DNA of 64,000 bases, taken from the NCBI GenBank assembly GCA_963732225.1, contig CAVSYR010000001.1, positions 62,001-126,000 of the forward strand, read 5' to 3'. A program made the translations under genes and the position numbers. This DNA comes from VRUE01 sp963732225. GTDB lineage: Bacteria; Actinomycetota; Thermoleophilia; Solirubrobacterales; 70-9. Shown piece by piece: positions 45,877-54,116 of the stretch (the first letter of the stretch is position 1; each line of letters begins with the position of its first letter). Under the pieces are notes generated by a model, which saw only the letters and a list, made by a program, of their open reading frames with translations, was not told where the DNA came from and did no database searches.

Positions 45877-47487
45877 TCAGGCGAGGTTCGACTTACGCGG
45901 GTAGACGACCTCGGGATCGGTGAGGACGTTGACCAGGGTCGGCTTGCCCGATTCAAAGGCACGCTCGAGCGCCGGTCGCAGCTCGCTCGGTTCCCGCACC
46001 AGGATCCCCTCGCAGCCGAGCGCTTCGACCATCTGCTCGTAGCGCGTTTCCGGTCGCAGCTCAGCCGCCACCGAGTAGCCGTAGAGGAACTTCATCGGGT
46101 GATGCTCGAGCGCCCAAATGCCGTTGTTGCCCATCACCCCGACGATCGGCAGGCCGTGGCGGGCCATCGTGTCGAACTCCATTCCGGCGAAGCCGAAGGC
46201 GCCATCGCCGAGCAGCAGGCAGACCTGGCGGTCGGGATGGGCCAGCTTGGCGCCGATCGCTTGCCCAGGCCCAGCACCGAGACAGCCAAAGGGACCGGGG
46301 TCCATCCAGCAGCCCGGCTGGTAGGTGTTGACGAAACGACCGGCGTAGGAGACGAAGTCGCCGCCATCGCCGACGACGATCGCGTCGCGCTCGAGCACTT
46401 CACCCAGCTCTTTGTAGATCCGCACCGGGTGCAGCGGCGAGCGGCCATCGTCGAGCTCAGCCTGCTCGCCGGCGCGCTTCTCCTCCTCGACCTTGCGCAG
46501 CTGCGCCAGCCAGGGGTCGCTGCGGCGCGCGGGCGAACCGAGCGCCTCGCGAATCGCCGCCAGGCTGGCGGCGACGTCGCCGACGAGGTCGACCTGCGGG
46601 GCGCGGTTGGCGCTCAGCTCGTTGGCGGCCACGTCAAGCCGGATCAGTTTCGCCTCCGCGGCGATGCTGGCGCCAAAGCCGAGGCGGAAGTCGAGCGGCA
46701 CGCCGATCACCAGGGCAACGTCTGCCCCGCCGAGGCCGGCGCCGCGGGCGCGACTGAAGGCAAGCTCATGGTCGGCCGGCAGGCAACCGCGTCCGAGGCC
46801 GTTGAGGAAGACCGGGATCCCGAGCGCCTCGGCAAGGCCCCGAAGCTCGTCCTCTCCCCTGCCCCAGTACAGGCCGGAGCCGGCCATGATCGCCGGCCGC
46901 TCGGCCGAGGCAAGCAGCGCCGCGGCCTCCTCGATCCCATCCGCGGGCACGGCCTCCACCGGCGCGGCTTCGGAGAACCCCGGCTCCGCCTCGGTGAAGA
47001 CAACGTCAAGCGGATAGTCAACGAAGGTCGGGCCACCAGGCATCTCCAGCGCCAAGTCGAGCGCTGCCACCGTCCGCACCCCGATCTCGCCCGGCTCCTT
47101 CACCGTCTCCGCCGACTTGACCAGCGGCGAGACGAAGGGCAGGTGATCGATCTCCTGCAGCGATCCCGAGCCCCAGCGCAGCTCCGGCGCCCGCCCGCCG
47201 AGCACGCAGACCGGTGAGCCGTTGGCCTGCGCCCCTGCGATCGCGCTCATCCCGTTGGTCACACCCGGCCCCGCGGTTAGCGCCGCAACGCCCACCCCCC
47301 GCGTCGCCTTGGCAAAGCCCTCGGCGGCGAAGGCCGCGGTCTGCTCGTGGCGAACGTCGACGATCTCGATGCCCTCGGCCTTGCAACCGTCGTATATAGA
47401 GAACAGGTGTCCCCCAGAAAGCGTGAAGAGGTGCGTCACGCCGCGCGACTTCAGCGCTTTCGCGACGATCCTCCCGCCGTGTTCCAT
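45877..47487 (-). CDS. Thiamine-diphosphate-dependent enzyme (acetolactate-synthase-like)
   Basis: 536 residues with the three-domain layout of the AHAS/oxalyl-CoA decarboxylase/benzaldehyde-lyase group. The catalytic Glu is in VDVRHEQTAAFAAEG (about residue 50), and the ThDP-Mg motif is LGDGAFGFAGMEFDTMARHGLPIVGVMGNNGIW near residues 430-462. No regulatory subunit gene or other branched-chain amino acid genes are adjacent, so a catabolic carboligase or lyase is more likely than biosynthetic acetolactate synthase. The ATG precedes conserved sequence; the gene is divergent from tRNA-Leu. Confidence 0.9.
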   Translation of the reverse strand: MEHGGRIVAKALKSRGVTHLFTLSGGHLFSIYDGCKAEGIEIVDVRHEQTAAFAAEGFAKATRGVGVAALTAGPGVTNGMSAIAGAQANGSPVCVLGGRAPELRWGSGSLQEIDHLPFVSPLVKSAETVKEPGEIGVRTVAALDLALEMPGGPTFVDYPLDVVFTEAEPGFSEAAPVEAVPADGIEEAAALLASAERPAIMAGSGLYWGRGEDELRGLAEALGIPVFLNGLGRGCLPADHELAFSRARGAGLGGADVALVIGVPLDFRLGFGASIAAEAKLIRLDVAANELSANRAPQVDLVGDVAASLAAIREALGSPARRSDPWLAQLRKVEEEKRAGEQAELDDGRSPLHPVRIYKELGEVLERDAIVVGDGGDFVSYAGRFVNTYQPGCWMDPGPFGCLGAGPGQAIGAKLAHPDRQVCLLLGDGAFGFAGMEFDTMARHGLPIVGVMGNNGIWALEHHPMKFLYGYSVAAELRPETRYEQMVEALGCEGILVREPSELRPALERAFESGKPTLVNVLTDPEVVYPRKSNLA

Positions 47488-47490
47488 TGT

Positions 47491-47520
47491 TTGAGCCTAT
47501 ATGGGCTTCACGGCTACCAT
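47491..47520 (+). promoter_or_regulatory. Sigma-A-type promoter of tRNA-Leu
   Basis: TTGAGC (47491-47496), an 18-bp spacer and TACCAT (47515-47520), with the tRNA beginning six bases later. The -35 lies immediately beside the divergent ThDP-enzyme start. Confidence 0.6.
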
Positions 47521-47526
47521 CGCCCT

Positions 47527-47613
47527 GCCCGGGTGGCGAAATTGGCAAAAGCGGCGCCCTTAAAAGGCGCTGCCCCACTGGGGGGCTTGCGGGTTCGAAT
47601 CCCGCCCCGGGCA
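47527..47613 (+). tRNA. tRNA-Leu (UAA)
   Basis: 87 bases with the long variable arm of a class II tRNA. Acceptor GCCCGGG pairs with CCCGGGC, the anticodon loop is CTTAAAA (UAA), and the T-arm is GCGGG-TTCGAAT-CCCGC. CCA is not encoded. Confidence 0.95.
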
Positions 47614-47736
47614 TTTTGTTGAGTTTGGGTTTCTAAATCCGCACTAAAAAGTGCCTAGAGACCGCAACTAAGCCGCTGCTACGGTGTCCTTGAGCTAGAA
47701 GACAAACGCCTTCCCCGGCTCTAACGGAGGATTCGC

Positions 47737-49278
47737 TTGGAGGCTTCAGCTCTCACACATGCCAGTCGTCGCGGACTCCTCGCCCGCCGCTCGCCGCTGC
47801 TCAAACTTCAGGGGGACGAGCACCTGATCGCGATGGCCCGCGCCGGCAACCCCGGCGCTTTCGAGGCGATCGTCGACCGCTACCAGGGACGGCTGCTCGG
47901 CTTCTGCCGCCAGATGCTGGGCTCCACCGAGGACGCCGAAGACGTCCTGCAGGAGGTCTTCGTCAACGCCTACAAAGCGATGCTGGCCGACGAGCGCGAG
48001 ATCAACCTGCGCCCGTGGCTCTACCGGATCGCCCGCAACCGCTGCCTCAACCACCTGCGCAAACCGACCGCCGACGCCCAGGAATCGATGGACATGGTTC
48101 CCGAAGTCGAGGCCGCGTCGACCGCCGAGAAGGTTCACAACCGCGAGGAGTTCCGTCAGCTGCTGACCGACGTCGGCAAGCTGCCCGAGACCCAGCGCTC
48201 GGCGCTGCTGCTGCGCGAGATGGATGCAATGTCCTACGAGGAGATCGCCCAGGCGATGGAGACCAGCGTGCCCTCGGTCAAGTCGCTGCTGGTGCGGGCG
48301 CGGATCTCGCTCGCCGAGGCGAGCCAGGCGCGCCAGCTCACCTGCGGTGAGGTGCGACTCGATCTCGCCGAGGCCGCCGAGGGGCTGCGCAAGCTCTCCG
48401 GCCCGGTCCGCCGCCACGTTCGCGATTGCGAAGAGTGCAAGGACTTCCGCTCTCAGCTCCGCTCCAACGACAAGGTGCTCGCCGCGCTCGTGCCGGTCGG
48501 GCCCCTGGTCGCGTTCAAGGGCTTCATCGCATCGAAGCTTGGCCTGGGAGGTGCAGGCTCCGGGGGCGCAGCGACCGCTACGGGCGCTGGCGCCACCGGT
48601 GCCGGCGCGGTCGGCGGCGTTGGCGCCGCGCTCGGCGGTGGCGGTGCCGCCGGCGGTCTCGGTGGCCTCAGTGGCCTCGGCGGCGCGGTCGGCGGTGCGA
48701 TCGGCACCAAGGCCGTGGCCGGGGTGGTCACCGCGGCCGTCCTCACCGCCGGCGCGGTGGAGGTCAAGCAACAGACCGAACACCCGCAGGCGAGCCCCGC
48801 GCCAGCGGTCGCCAGCGTCTTGAAGCCGAGCGCACCGATCACCAATGTCGCACCGGCGCTAAGCGCCGCCGTCGCGGCGCCAGCCCCCCTTGAAACGGCG
48901 GCGGTCGAACCGGCTCCGGTCCCGGTCGAACCGACCCCGGTTGAAGCAGAAGTTCCCGAGGAAGTCGTCGCCGAACCGCCCGTGACCGAGGAAGTCACCG
49001 GTTCCGGCGGCGTCGAAGCGCCTGAAGCGACTGCTGAAGAGCAGGCCGCCGCTGGCATCAACGGCGCCACGCCCTCGGCCAGCACCGCCGGCGCTCCCAC
49101 TGGTGCCGGCACGGGCACCGTCGTCGTCACCGTCGGCGGCGGCTCGGAGCCGGCCACGGCTGCGCCGCCGACCGAAACCGCTCCGCCACCCCCACCGCCG
49201 GCGGAAAACCCCGCGCCGGTCGAAGAATTGCCGCCCGCCTCCTCGAGCAGCAGCGAAGTGCCCCCAGCCGAAGGCTGA
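47737..49278 (+). CDS. ECF sigma factor fused to zinc-finger, membrane and low-complexity domains
   Basis: 513 residues from TTG, seven bases after GGAGG. Residues 41-110 are sigma region 2, and about 148-195 are region 4 (LPETQRSALLLREMDAMSYEEIAQAMETSVPSVKSLLVRARISL). Residues 227-234 hold HVRDCEEC, the HxxxCxxC of zinc-binding anti-sigma factors. Then come a Gly/Ala-rich stretch, a likely membrane helix near 320-345 and a 160-residue Ala/Pro/Glu-rich tail. So sigma factor and anti-sigma-like sensor appear joined in one chain, as in ECF groups with C-terminal extensions; release would need proteolysis. No partner gene is adjacent. Confidence 0.87.
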   Translation: MEASALTHASRRGLLARRSPLLKLQGDEHLIAMARAGNPGAFEAIVDRYQGRLLGFCRQMLGSTEDAEDVLQEVFVNAYKAMLADEREINLRPWLYRIARNRCLNHLRKPTADAQESMDMVPEVEAASTAEKVHNREEFRQLLTDVGKLPETQRSALLLREMDAMSYEEIAQAMETSVPSVKSLLVRARISLAEASQARQLTCGEVRLDLAEAAEGLRKLSGPVRRHVRDCEECKDFRSQLRSNDKVLAALVPVGPLVAFKGFIASKLGLGGAGSGGAATATGAGATGAGAVGGVGAALGGGGAAGGLGGLSGLGGAVGGAIGTKAVAGVVTAAVLTAGAVEVKQQTEHPQASPAPAVASVLKPSAPITNVAPALSAAVAAPAPLETAAVEPAPVPVEPTPVEAEVPEEVVAEPPVTEEVTGSGGVEAPEATAEEQAAAGINGATPSASTAGAPTGAGTGTVVVTVGGGSEPATAAPPTETAPPPPPPAENPAPVEELPPASSSSSEVPPAEG

Positions 49279-49308
49279 ACGCCCTCGCCTGAGCAGCAGT
49301 AGCGCGGC

Positions 49309-50235
49309 CTACTGCAGGCCGATCACCTTGAGCCGGCGCATCAGCGAGGTACCGGCGAACTTGCGCGTGTCGGCGATCGTGTAGCCGAAGACCTCGTAGT
49401 CCTCGTCCGGCGGCGCCCAGGGCGGCGAGAGCACCCCGTCGGCGACCGGCAGCACCTCCTCCAGCGTGCGCTGGATCGCCACTTTGTAGCGCTCGTCCTC
49501 GTGCGCCTTCTCGCGCAGGAAGACCGAGCCGAAGGCAACGTGGCGGTGCTCGTCGCGGGCGACGTTCTGGAAGCCCTCGACGAAGCCCGGCAGCGTCCCC
49601 TGGCTTTCGTTGTAGTCCATGATGAAGTGCTGCCCGGTGAGGGCGAGCATTCCCTCGATCACCATGTGGTAAATCGTCACCGCCTCGACCAGGGCCTCGG
49701 TGTCCTCGGGCTCGACCGCGAGCCGGTCGGTGCGCTGCTTCAGCATCTCGTCGAAGAGGCGGCCGAAGTTCTCGTTGAGGTGCTCGGAGGTCTGGGTCAG
49801 CATCTCCGCCAGCTGGTCGGACTCGAGCACGCCGACCTCGCGGTAGAAGCGCTCGAAGAAGCGCACATGGCGCGCCTCGTCGGCGATCTGGGTGCAGAGG
49901 AAGATGCGCTGCTCCTCGCTCGGCGCCGCGCGCATGATCGGCCCCAGCTCCTCGGCCACCTTCTGCTCGCCGATGAAGAAGGAGGAGAGCCCATACATGC
50001 GCTGGAAGCGCTCTTCATCGTCGAAGCGCTCGTTCCAGTCCTCGCGGTCGCGACTGAAGTCGAGCTCCTGGGTCTGCCATTGCTGGCGCTCCCAGAGCAG
50101 GTAGAGCTCCTCGTAGGTGAGCAGCTTGATCTCGGCGGTGCGATCCGCCGCCTCGTTCAGCGCCGGATCGGCGGTCGCCTGGAAGTCGGCGCGCCCGGTC
50201 CGTGTCTCCGTCCCAGACGCCTCAGTGGTTCCCAT
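49309..50235 (-). CDS. R2-like ferritin-fold oxidase (ribonucleotide reductase beta-like)
   Basis: 308 residues, mostly helical. Iron-ligand-type motifs appear in order: a Glu in the helix WERQQWQTQELDF, EEQRIFLCTQIADEARHVRFFERF (ExxH), an internal Glu in YHMVIEGMLALTGQHF, and ARDEHRHVAFG (ExxH). The family includes R2 subunits and R2-like ligand-binding oxidases; absence of an alpha subunit gene and the short length favour an R2lox-like oxidase. ATG 50235 is preferred over GTG 50238. An operator-like palindrome lies 49 bases upstream. Confidence 0.87.
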   Translation of the reverse strand: MGTTEASGTETRTGRADFQATADPALNEAADRTAEIKLLTYEELYLLWERQQWQTQELDFSRDREDWNERFDDEERFQRMYGLSSFFIGEQKVAEELGPIMRAAPSEEQRIFLCTQIADEARHVRFFERFYREVGVLESDQLAEMLTQTSEHLNENFGRLFDEMLKQRTDRLAVEPEDTEALVEAVTIYHMVIEGMLALTGQHFIMDYNESQGTLPGFVEGFQNVARDEHRHVAFGSVFLREKAHEDERYKVAIQRTLEEVLPVADGVLSPPWAPPDEDYEVFGYTIADTRKFAGTSLMRRLKVIGLQ

Positions 50236-50283
50236 CACTGCTCCTCGGCTCGGCTGCGCGGTCCGAGCGAGACTAGCAGCGGC

Positions 50284-50299
50284 CTGGCTGCTCAGCCAG
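50284..50299. promoter_or_regulatory. Perfect 16-bp palindrome, putative operator
   Basis: CTGGCTGCTCAGCCAG is perfectly palindromic and 49 bases upstream of the R2-like oxidase start. Apart from the outer base pair and one central base it is identical to the palindrome upstream of the Baeyer-Villiger monooxygenase at 7927-7942. Confidence 0.65.
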
Positions 50300-50316
50300 T
50301 CCTTGTCGGGGCCACC

Positions 50317-51039
50317 TCAGCCAGTCGTATGCGACTGCCCCGGCTCGAGCACGACCACGGACGAGGAGGTCTTCGCCTCGACGTCGGACTTGAAGGCCTG
50401 CGGATCGGTCTCGATCGCGGGGAAGGTGTCGTAGTGCATCGGGATCACGGTGCCGGCACCGATCAGCTCGGCGGCAAGCACGGCGTCGTGGCGGTCCATT
50501 GTGTAGTGGCCGCCGATCGGCAAGAGGGCGACGTCGACCGGGCTGCGCTGGGCGACCAGCTTCATGTCGCTGAAGAGGCAGGTGTCGCCGGCGTGGTAGA
50601 CGGTGGTGCCGCCGAGCTCGATCACGAGGCCAGCCGCAGGGCCAATCGCGACGCCGTGCTCGGCGCTGAAAGGAGACTCTTCGGAGCCCGGCACGGTGTT
50701 GGTGTGCCAGGCCGGGACGAGCCGCACGTAGCCCCAGTCGAAGGAGACGGTGCCGCCGAAGTTGGGATCGGCGACGTCCTCGATCCCCTGGCCTTCCAGC
50801 CACTTGGCAAGCTCGACGATCGCGACGCACTTGGCGCCGGTGCGCTTGGCGACGGGAACAGCGTCGGCGACGTGATCAGCGTGGCCGTGGGAGAGAAAGA
50901 CGTGGGTGGGATCGACTTCCTCGCCGGTGGTGACGGCGACCGGGTTGTTGGGCTTGAGGAACGGATCGATCAGGACCCTGGTCTCGCCCTCGCTCAGTTC
51001 GAAGCACGACTGCCCGTGGAATTTGATCTCCATCGTCAA
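50317..51039 (-). CDS. Metallo-beta-lactamase fold hydrolase (UPF0173-like)
   Basis: 240 residues. The metal motif HxHxDH is present as LSHGHADHVADAV at about 49-61, with further ligands in PAWHTNTV, HAGDTCLF and the late IPMHYDTFP. It belongs to the UPF0173/L-ascorbate-lactonase-like branch; the substrate is unknown. MTMEIKFHGQSCFEL is the typical start. It overlaps the 51036 gene by four bases, so these two are co-translated, and precedes the R2-like oxidase on the same strand. Confidence 0.92.
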   Translation of the reverse strand: MTMEIKFHGQSCFELSEGETRVLIDPFLKPNNPVAVTTGEEVDPTHVFLSHGHADHVADAVPVAKRTGAKCVAIVELAKWLEGQGIEDVADPNFGGTVSFDWGYVRLVPAWHTNTVPGSEESPFSAEHGVAIGPAAGLVIELGGTTVYHAGDTCLFSDMKLVAQRSPVDVALLPIGGHYTMDRHDAVLAAELIGAGTVIPMHYDTFPAIETDPQAFKSDVEAKTSSSVVVLEPGQSHTTG

Positions 51040-51362
51040 CTCTCTCCTTCTCGGTTCTCGGTTTCGTCCAGCTCCCCATGCAGTGCCCAGCCAACGGCAA
51101 CTCCAACCATCATTCCCATCCGCGCCTCCTCGGCAAGCAGCGAGCGCACCGCGACGATGCGCTCCTCCGGATCCGGCACCGTCGCCGCCTTCAGCGCCTC
51201 GGCCTCGTGGGACTCGCCGAACCAGCCGCCCTCGGCGAGGGCCGCGGCGAGGACCTTCTGCAGCTGCGGCGCGGCGCGAGCGACGATCCGCTCGGCCTCG
51301 GAGAAACGCTCGGCGTCGGCCAGCCGCTCGATCGCGGCCTCGAGTTGCTCGTCCGTCGGCAC
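51036..51362 (-). CDS. Small helical protein, unknown function
   Basis: 108 residues from GTG (PTDEQLEAAIERLADAERFSEAERIVARAAPQLQKVLAAALAEGGWF..). The protein is helical and charged, with a hydrophobic C-terminal segment MGMMVGVAVGWALHGE. The GTG is preferred because upstream codons run into the rhomboid-like gene's end. The four-base overlap with the hydrolase gene indicates joint translation. I do not recognise a family. Confidence 0.7.
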   Translation of the reverse strand: MPTDEQLEAAIERLADAERFSEAERIVARAAPQLQKVLAAALAEGGWFGESHEAEALKAATVPDPEERIVAVRSLLAEEARMGMMVGVAVGWALHGELDETENREGES

Positions 51363-51393
51363 GGCGGAGAGCCTAGCCGCCCGGGCCAAGCGG

Positions 51394-52158
51394 CTAGTGA
51401 GAGTCGCGAAGGGTGGCGGCCGCGAGGCCGGCGAGGCCACCGACCGCGCCGCCGATCAGGCCGGCGAAGGGATCAGCGGTGGATTCGAAGATCGGCAGCG
51501 CCAGCAGGACCGCGGCGGCGACCACGACACCGATCACGTCGTAGTCGTCGTCGATCGCGTGGTGCGCCTCGGCCCGGCGGATCGCGAACCAGGCGGCGAC
51601 CGCGCCGAGCGCCATGCCGTTGCCGCCGGCGATCACCTCGACGTCGCCCTGGGCGTGGGCGATGCCGCTGGCGACGAGCATCCCCAGCGCGCCGCAAGCG
51701 ACCAGCAGCAGCGCCGTCGCCGGCGTGCCGAGGCGCCGCTCGAGACCGGTGCCGAAGATCGCCAGGCCGATCGCGACGACGAAGAGGTAGCCGACGTCGA
51801 GGTAGGCGAAGGGCGCGGTGAAGAAGCGCCACCACTGGTCCTGCAGCGGCACGACCAGGCCGCCGAAGCTGCCGAGTGGGTCGCCGGTCAGCTTCTGTAT
51901 GAGCAGCAGGATCGCCGAGGCTCCGATCACGCCGATCGTCGCGTAGGGGCGGAAGGGGCCGGCGTCCTCACGCTGGCGGCGGCGCATCATCCGCAGCCGT
52001 TTGCGGCGCCGCGGCTTCGCCTCCAGCCCGTCGCCGCGCCGTTCCAGCTTCGGGGCCCGCTTGCGCAAGCGCGTGCCGCAGTAGGGGCACTCGGTTACGT
52101 AGGGACTGACCTCCGAGCCGCAGTTCTTGCAAATGACGCTGAGCTCAGTCTCGCTCAT
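51394..52158 (-). CDS. Zinc-ribbon plus rhomboid-like membrane protein lacking catalytic residues
   Basis: 254 residues. Cys10, Cys13, Cys24 and Cys27 form an N-terminal zinc ribbon (CKNC..CPYC), followed by a basic linker (about 30-66) and six membrane segments. The rhomboid pattern WWRFFTAPFAYLD..GLERRLGT..GGNGMALGAVAAW is present, but the serine of GxSG is Asn180 and the sixth helix (FAGLIGGAVGGLAG) has no histidine. It is therefore a predicted pseudo-protease, which may bind rather than cut membrane proteins. The ATG at 52158 begins the zinc ribbon. Confidence 0.83.
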   Translation of the reverse strand: MSETELSVICKNCGSEVSPYVTECPYCGTRLRKRAPKLERRGDGLEAKPRRRKRLRMMRRRQREDAGPFRPYATIGVIGASAILLLIQKLTGDPLGSFGGLVVPLQDQWWRFFTAPFAYLDVGYLFVVAIGLAIFGTGLERRLGTPATALLLVACGALGMLVASGIAHAQGDVEVIAGGNGMALGAVAAWFAIRRAEAHHAIDDDYDVIGVVVAAAVLLALPIFESTADPFAGLIGGAVGGLAGLAAATLRDSH

Positions 52159-52259
52159 GGTTAAACGAGGATAACCGCCCACCGCTAAGCACTCGCGAGG
52201 AGGTGCCGATGACATACTCCCCAGACACTCGTCTTCAAGGATCCTAGGAGGAAAACAGC

Positions 52260-53180
52260 GTGGAGTTGAAGAGCCTGACCGAGCAGAAATCACTGCTGGC
52301 AACACTGGCCCCCGGCAAACGAGCCCGCCTGCGGCGCCTGCTCTTCGAGTTCGGCCCCGGCAACGGCACCCTGATGCTGCTGCCGATCGATCAGGGCATC
52401 GAGCACGGCCCGCGTGACTTCTTCCCCAACCCGGCTTCCAAGGACCCCGACTACCAGTTCCGCCTTGCCGCCGAGGCGGGCTACTCGGCCCTCGCCTGCC
52501 AGATCGGCATGGCGACCAAGTACTACCCCGACTACGCCGGCCAGGTGCCGCTGATCCTCAAGGTCAACGGCAAGACCGACATCCCCTCCTCCGCCAAGGC
52601 CTTCTCGAGCTGCAACGCCAGTGTCGAGGACGCCGTGCGGCTCGGCGCCGACGCGGTCGGCTACACCCTCTACGTCGGCTCCTCGCGCCAGGACGAGGAC
52701 CTCGCCCAGCTGCGCCAGGTGCGCCAGGACTGCGACCGCTTCGGCATGCCGCTGATCGTCTGGTCCTACCCGCGCGGCGAAGCGGTCGACGCCAAGGGCA
52801 GCGCCAACTCCTTCTACGCGATCGACTACGCGGCGCGGATGGCGATGGAGATGGGCGCCGACGTGGTCAAGCTCAACATGCCGAAGATCAACCCGGAGAA
52901 GGACAAGGACGCCCCCGCTCCCTACAACGAGATGCAGGTCGACCAGGCCGAGGCGATCCGCCAGTGCGTCGAGTCCGCCGGCCGCTCGCTGGTCGTGCTC
53001 TCCGGCGGCTCCAAGGTCGACGACGAGACGGTGCTGGGCCACACCCGCGAGATCATGGAAGCGGGCGGCTCCGGCGTGATCTTCGGCCGCAACGTCTGGC
53101 AGCGCGAGTGGAACGAGGCGCTGGAGATCATCGCCCAGATCAAAGAGACGCTGCTCGGCTCTGTTCGTCGCACCCCGTAG
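52260..53180 (+). CDS. Class I fructose-bisphosphate aldolase (FbaB/DhnA type)
   Basis: 306 residues from GTG, with AGGAGG eight bases upstream. LLPIDQGIEHGPRDF and GADVVKLNMPK (Schiff-base Lys region), then VVLSGGSKVDDETVLGHTREIMEAGGSGVIFGRNVWQR for phosphate binding, identify the archaeal-type class I aldolase. It splits fructose-1,6-bisphosphate into two triose phosphates in glycolysis or gluconeogenesis. Enolase is encoded about 4 kb away, though not in the same operon. A hairpin follows the stop. Confidence 0.92.
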   Translation: MELKSLTEQKSLLATLAPGKRARLRRLLFEFGPGNGTLMLLPIDQGIEHGPRDFFPNPASKDPDYQFRLAAEAGYSALACQIGMATKYYPDYAGQVPLILKVNGKTDIPSSAKAFSSCNASVEDAVRLGADAVGYTLYVGSSRQDEDLAQLRQVRQDCDRFGMPLIVWSYPRGEAVDAKGSANSFYAIDYAARMAMEMGADVVKLNMPKINPEKDKDAPAPYNEMQVDQAEAIRQCVESAGRSLVVLSGGSKVDDETVLGHTREIMEAGGSGVIFGRNVWQREWNEALEIIAQIKETLLGSVRRTP

Positions 53181-53196
53181 CCGCGGGGAGAACGAT

Positions 53197-53228
53197 GCCT
53201 GCCCCCTGCTTAGGCGGGGGTGGCAGGC
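53197..53228 (+). terminator. Hairpin after the aldolase gene, overlapping the next start
   Basis: GCCTGCC (53197-53203) pairs with GGCAGGC (53222-53228), with C/G-rich inner pairing. There is no T-run. It covers the annotated GTG of the nuclease gene, so it may also limit translation or indicate a later start. Confidence 0.5.
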
Positions 53229-53741
53229 GGCCTTCGACAACGCGGTCAACTGGGAAGCGTGGTGCTGCTGCTCGTCGCGGGGCTGTTGATCCTGCGACCG
53301 TGGGAAGGCCACGGCGCGGGCGACGAAGGACCGAGCCAGGCGCGGGCCTTCGTGGTGCGCGCGGTCGACGGCGACACGATCGAAGCGCGGATCGGCAAGC
53401 GGTTCGAGGACGTCCGCTACATCGGCGTCGACACGCCGGAGACGGTCAAGCCGGACACACCGGTGCAGTGCTTCGGTCCGCGCGCCTCGAGCTTCAACCA
53501 CCATCTGGTCGAACATCGTTGGGTGCGGCTCGTCTTCGGCGTCGAGCGCCGCGACATCTACGGCAGGCTGCTCGCCTACGTCCACCTGGGCCACCGTTTC
53601 GTCAACGCGAGCCTGGTGCGGCGCGGCCTCGCCCGCTCGCTGACGATCCCGCCTAACGACCGCTTCGCGCCGCTCTTCCGGCGCCTGGAGCTGCGCGCTG
53701 CGCGGGCTGGACGCGGCCTCTGGGGCGCCTGTCCACCCTGA
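53220..53741 (+). CDS. Secreted/membrane-anchored thermonuclease (SNase) family protein
   Basis: 173 residues. A hydrophobic N-terminus (GSVVLLLVAGLLIL) precedes the SNase barrel: VRAVDGDTIEARIG, VRYIGVDTPET, then FGVERRDIYGRLLAYVHLG and NASLVRRGLARSL. The catalytic Arg (YIGVDTPE region), Glu and Arg (DIYGRLLAY) are present. It cuts nucleic acids with calcium outside the membrane. Start is uncertain: GTG at 53220 lies in a hairpin, and GTG at 53259 is an alternative just before the hydrophobic stretch. Confidence 0.88.
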   Translation: MAGGLRQRGQLGSVVLLLVAGLLILRPWEGHGAGDEGPSQARAFVVRAVDGDTIEARIGKRFEDVRYIGVDTPETVKPDTPVQCFGPRASSFNHHLVEHRWVRLVFGVERRDIYGRLLAYVHLGHRFVNASLVRRGLARSLTIPPNDRFAPLFRRLELRAARAGRGLWGACPP

Positions 53742-53832
53742 GCTGTCGTGACGGATCGCACATTTCCTCCCCCTGCAAGCGCTCGTGCGCCTTTGCTACG
53801 GTCCCCCGCGGCCCCCGGGCCACCCCTGATCT

Positions 53833-54072
53833 ATGCGAATGCGTCAAAGCATCTCCCAGTTCGAGTCAGCCTTCGAGCAGGAGACCAGTCTCGAGCGCCG
53901 TCGGCGCGAGCAGCTGCGCCGTCGCGCGGCCAACCGCTCGCGGGCGCGCCGGATCACCCGCAGCGAGCAGGCCGGCAAGGTCCGTTTCAGCGTCCTCGCG
54001 GTCTGCCTCACCGTCACCGTCGTCGTTGTCGTCGTCTCGATGTTCGAGGCGCTCGGCTTCCTAATGGCGTAG
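53833..54072 (+). CDS. Small single-pass membrane protein
   Basis: 79 residues. An Arg-rich cytosolic helix (ETSLERRRREQLRRRAANRSRARRITRSEQ) is followed by one membrane span (FSVLAVCLTVTVVVVVVSMFEALGFLM). This positive-inside arrangement with a long basic helix suggests interaction with nucleic acid, ribosome or lipid head groups. Short and conserved-looking but not a family I can name. Between the nuclease and the 54117 gene. Confidence 0.65.
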   Translation: MRMRQSISQFESAFEQETSLERRRREQLRRRAANRSRARRITRSEQAGKVRFSVLAVCLTVTVVVVVVSMFEALGFLMA

Positions 54073-54116
54073 CGGCCGTGCCTACGACCGCCCCGGTTGA
54101 ATAGACTCGCGCGCCG

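Noticed and set aside
49309..50235. Ribonucleotide reductase beta subunit as part of an nrd operon
   Set aside because: No alpha subunit, NrdI or thioredoxin-like gene is nearby and the motif spacing fits R2-like oxidases better.
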